A stretch of 15,448 nucleotides of DNA from Prasinococcaceae sp. CCMP 1430. Lineage: Eukaryota > Prasinodermophyta > Palmophyllophyceae > Prasinococcales > Prasinococcaceae. The notes under the pieces are model-generated. The model saw only the letters and a program-made list of their open reading frames with translations. It did no database searches and was not told the DNA's origin. Shown here piece after piece: positions 13,907 through 15,448 of this stretch. The translations under genes and the position numbers were made by a program. The DNA is taken from NCBI GenBank assembly GCA_013416795.1, contig RQSC01000071.1:11056-26503 (forward strand). Direction: 5' to 3'. The first letter of the stretch is position 1; the number at the start of each line of letters is the position of its first letter.

Positions 13907-15223
13907 CTACCAGCGCGTAGCGCCGGCCATGTTGTACCAATACCGCCGACCAGTCGAGGCGTCGACAGCAGGCAGCCACTCCGTCGCCGTCGGGGTCTGC
14001 TGCACTGATGGATGCATCTGCGCGCGCGTTGGCATCGGTGCCTGCGACTGCGCGCTGGCGCTCTTCCCGGCTGGCAGGTCCCAGCGCGTCTCCCCCGTGC
14101 GCGCGTTGGCAAAGTATGGCCGTGCAGTCGCAGCGTCGATCACTGCGTGCCACTGCGCATCATCGTGCGCGGCTGCGTCACTCTGGTCGATGGACTGAAA
14201 GCTGGCCTCCTCAGAGGTGGTCGGCTTCTGCTGCTGGGGGTCCAGCCTGGGCGTCGCCCCGTATCGAGGTGGCCCAAATAGGGTCGGGGCAGGCGTCGGC
14301 GCTGGCAGATGTGTCCGCCACGGTTGCCTCAGCACGCGCGAAGCCATGCGCTGGTCGGTCGGAACTGTCGCGCCACCAGCGTGCGTGTATGACTGTAGGG
14401 TGACATCGTACGCTGAGGTTGCCGACATGGGAGTCAGAGCGACGCCCATCGCGGTGTTGTTCCACCCACCGCCACCCACAGGCCCTTGCTGTACCTGAAC
14501 CGGCTGCTGCCGTTGCTGAAGTTGCGTTGTCATGCCGAAGGGGGTCTGCGCCGCCCGGGCGCCCGCCATCGCCGTGCGCGGCGCCATCATCTTCGCCACT
14601 GGCCCCGCACGCGCTGGCGATTGCGACGCAATTGTGCCTGGTGCAGGCGCGACGCCGACCGCGGGCGGGGGCGCGCCGTCGGTCGCGGGAGCCAGCGCAG
14701 GCGCCTCCGCGGGAGCGGCGGCGAGGACCTCTGGCAGCGGGTTGACAGCTGCAGCCTCCCTCCTTGCGGTTACCTGCTCCCTGAGGCGTTCGAGGTGGGC
14801 ATGCAAGGCGATGCACTCATGCGTAAGCTGCCTCTCTTCCTCCTTCAGCTCCTGCGCGCGCGAGCGGCAGCCCTCGCGCTGTGCTGCGAGCGCCTCGCCG
14901 CGTCCGAGTCCACACGCCGCGATGTGAGACGCAGCGTCCGGCGGCGCTGCAAAGTGGTACGTGCGTAGCGCTCGGAGCTCCACGCGCGCCGATCCACCGT
15001 CTGCCCTGTCGATGCTGAACACATCCTTGGGCGCCAGTGCCATGAGCTCCCTCGCGCGCGGGCTGTCCTCGCGCGCTCGCACCCCGCCGCCGGTCACGCG
15101 CACGCACACGCGTCGCTCGGGCGCCGCCCGCGCGGCACCGCGCACCCGCGCGCGCCGCGCCCCGGGGGAACCGCCGCCGTTCGAACCCGCTCTCGCCGCC
15201 GCCAAAATCGATTCCAATTGCAT
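13907..15223 (-). CDS. Coiled-coil protein with two C-terminal WW domains, the last one clipped
   Basis: This 438-residue ORF starts at an ATG (MQLESILAAA). The N-terminal 60 residues are Arg/Ala/Gly-rich; MALAPKDVFSIDRADGGSAR (61-80) is the start of a more ordered part and an alternative start. Residues about 106-158 (ALAAQREGCRSRAQELKEEE...LERLREQV) form a coiled coil. Residues 160-350 are Pro/Ala/Gln-rich and disordered. WW domain 1 spans 358-384 (W358, Y370-F371, W381, P384). WW domain 2 begins at W416 with RRYWYN (426-431) and ends exactly at W438, then TAG, so the closing W-x-x-P proline is absent. WW domains bind proline-rich ligands and are common in splicing and transcription factors; the overall protein was not recognised. 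The TGG-TAG end overlaps a donor-like CTG|GTAGAT, so a further 3' exon is possible. Confidence 0.75.
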   Translation of the reverse strand: MQLESILAAARAGSNGGGSPGARRARVRGAARAAPERRVCVRVTGGGVRAREDSPRARELMALAPKDVFSIDRADGGSARVELRALRTYHFAAPPDAASHIAACGLGRGEALAAQREGCRSRAQELKEEERQLTHECIALHAHLERLREQVTARREAAAVNPLPEVLAAAPAEAPALAPATDGAPPPAVGVAPAPGTIASQSPARAGPVAKMMAPRTAMAGARAAQTPFGMTTQLQQRQQPVQVQQGPVGGGGWNNTAMGVALTPMSATSAYDVTLQSYTHAGGATVPTDQRMASRVLRQPWRTHLPAPTPAPTLFGPPRYGATPRLDPQQQKPTTSEEASFQSIDQSDAAAHDDAQWHAVIDAATARPYFANARTGETRWDLPAGKSASAQSQAPMPTRAQMHPSVQQTPTATEWLPAVDASTGRRYWYNMAGATRW

Positions 15224-15448
15224 GGTTGGCGCAATTCAATCGCGAGAAAAGTAAAAAAAAAAGCAATGCAATACAAACTGCGATCTCCCGTTGGGTTTTT
15301 AAACCAAGGCATAAATGACACATCACGCCATGACGCGTCCGCCTTTTTTTTTTTGATGGCGCGCGGCGCGCCCGCAGAATCCGTCGGTTTGGTTTGCGCG
15401 CGCACCGGCCCGCGCGCGCGCGCGCGCGCGCTGCTGCTGCTGCTGCGC
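15224..15448. promoter_or_regulatory. Upstream region of the WW gene with TATA-like element and homopolymer tracts
   Basis: The region is clearly AT-richer than the rest of the window. On the minus strand it reads TTTAAAAA (plus 15296-15303) about 75 bases above the ATG, a possible TATA box, followed by a T10 run (plus 15252-15261) nearer the start. An 11-T tract lies at plus 15344-15354. No coding sequence is supported here. The promoter role is inferred. Confidence 0.4.
15411..15446. repeat. (CG)10 dinucleotide run joined to (CTG)5
   Basis: An alternating CG tract (15411-15430) passes directly into five CTG triplets (15431-15445) at the window edge. Alternating CG can adopt Z-DNA. The triplets may be the start of a coding or UTR repeat of the next gene, which is outside the window. 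Confidence 0.9.

Noticed and set aside
1-15448. Bacterial operon, CRISPR array, tRNA or rRNA genes
   Set aside because: Gene content, introns and mixed strand order are eukaryotic. No evenly spaced repeats or cloverleaf-like or conserved rRNA stretches were seen by eye.

Overview
This window is nuclear DNA from a GC-rich, intron-poor protist or microalga. The evidence is eukaryotic throughout: a GATA zinc-finger protein, the SUMO E1 subunit UBA2, a tubulin glutamylase-like TTLL enzyme, a SET-domain methyltransferase of the RuBisCO-LSMT/SETD type, WW domains, and short GT...AG introns whose splice phases match exactly. A tubulin-modifying enzyme suggests a lineage with flagella. The base composition and compact spacing would suit a haptophyte, pelagophyte or green picoalga, but nothing here fixes the taxon. 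No rRNA, tRNA, CRISPR array or complete mobile element was seen.

Layout, left to right. (1) 64-954 (+): GATA-type zinc-finger nuclear protein, possibly cut at its 5' end by the window edge. (2) 1549-3102 (+): lactonase-family beta-propeller fused to a C-terminal cupin_3 domain; its first exon is not resolved. (3) 3231-5096 (-): UBA2, convergent with gene 2. (4) 5192-6304 (+): two-exon protein with an RGG-rich N-terminus, nuclear signals and a C-terminal retropepsin-like aspartyl protease domain; it diverges from UBA2 across only 95 bases holding seven C-tracts and one unresolved base. (5) 6574-8508 (+): two-exon SET-domain protein carrying a perfect 57-base internal repeat. (6) 8680-10968 (-): three-exon Sel1-repeat plus coiled-coil protein. 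(7) 11942-13711 (+): TTLL4-like enzyme. (8) 13907-15223 (-): coiled-coil protein with one complete and one clipped WW domain.

The genes are mostly unrelated neighbours, as in a compact eukaryotic genome, with tight convergent 3' ends (2/3, 5/6, 7/8) and divergent 5' ends (3/4, 6/7). The part most worth following is 2.2-6.3 kb. The SUMO-activating subunit UBA2 shares a very short promoter region with a retropepsin-like protein, and that protein, UBA2 and the lactonase-cupin protein all carry short hydrophobic-plus-acidic stretches that resemble SUMO-interacting motifs. A functional link to SUMO is a hypothesis only. Splice sites were chosen by eye from consensus and phase, and transcript data would be needed to confirm them.
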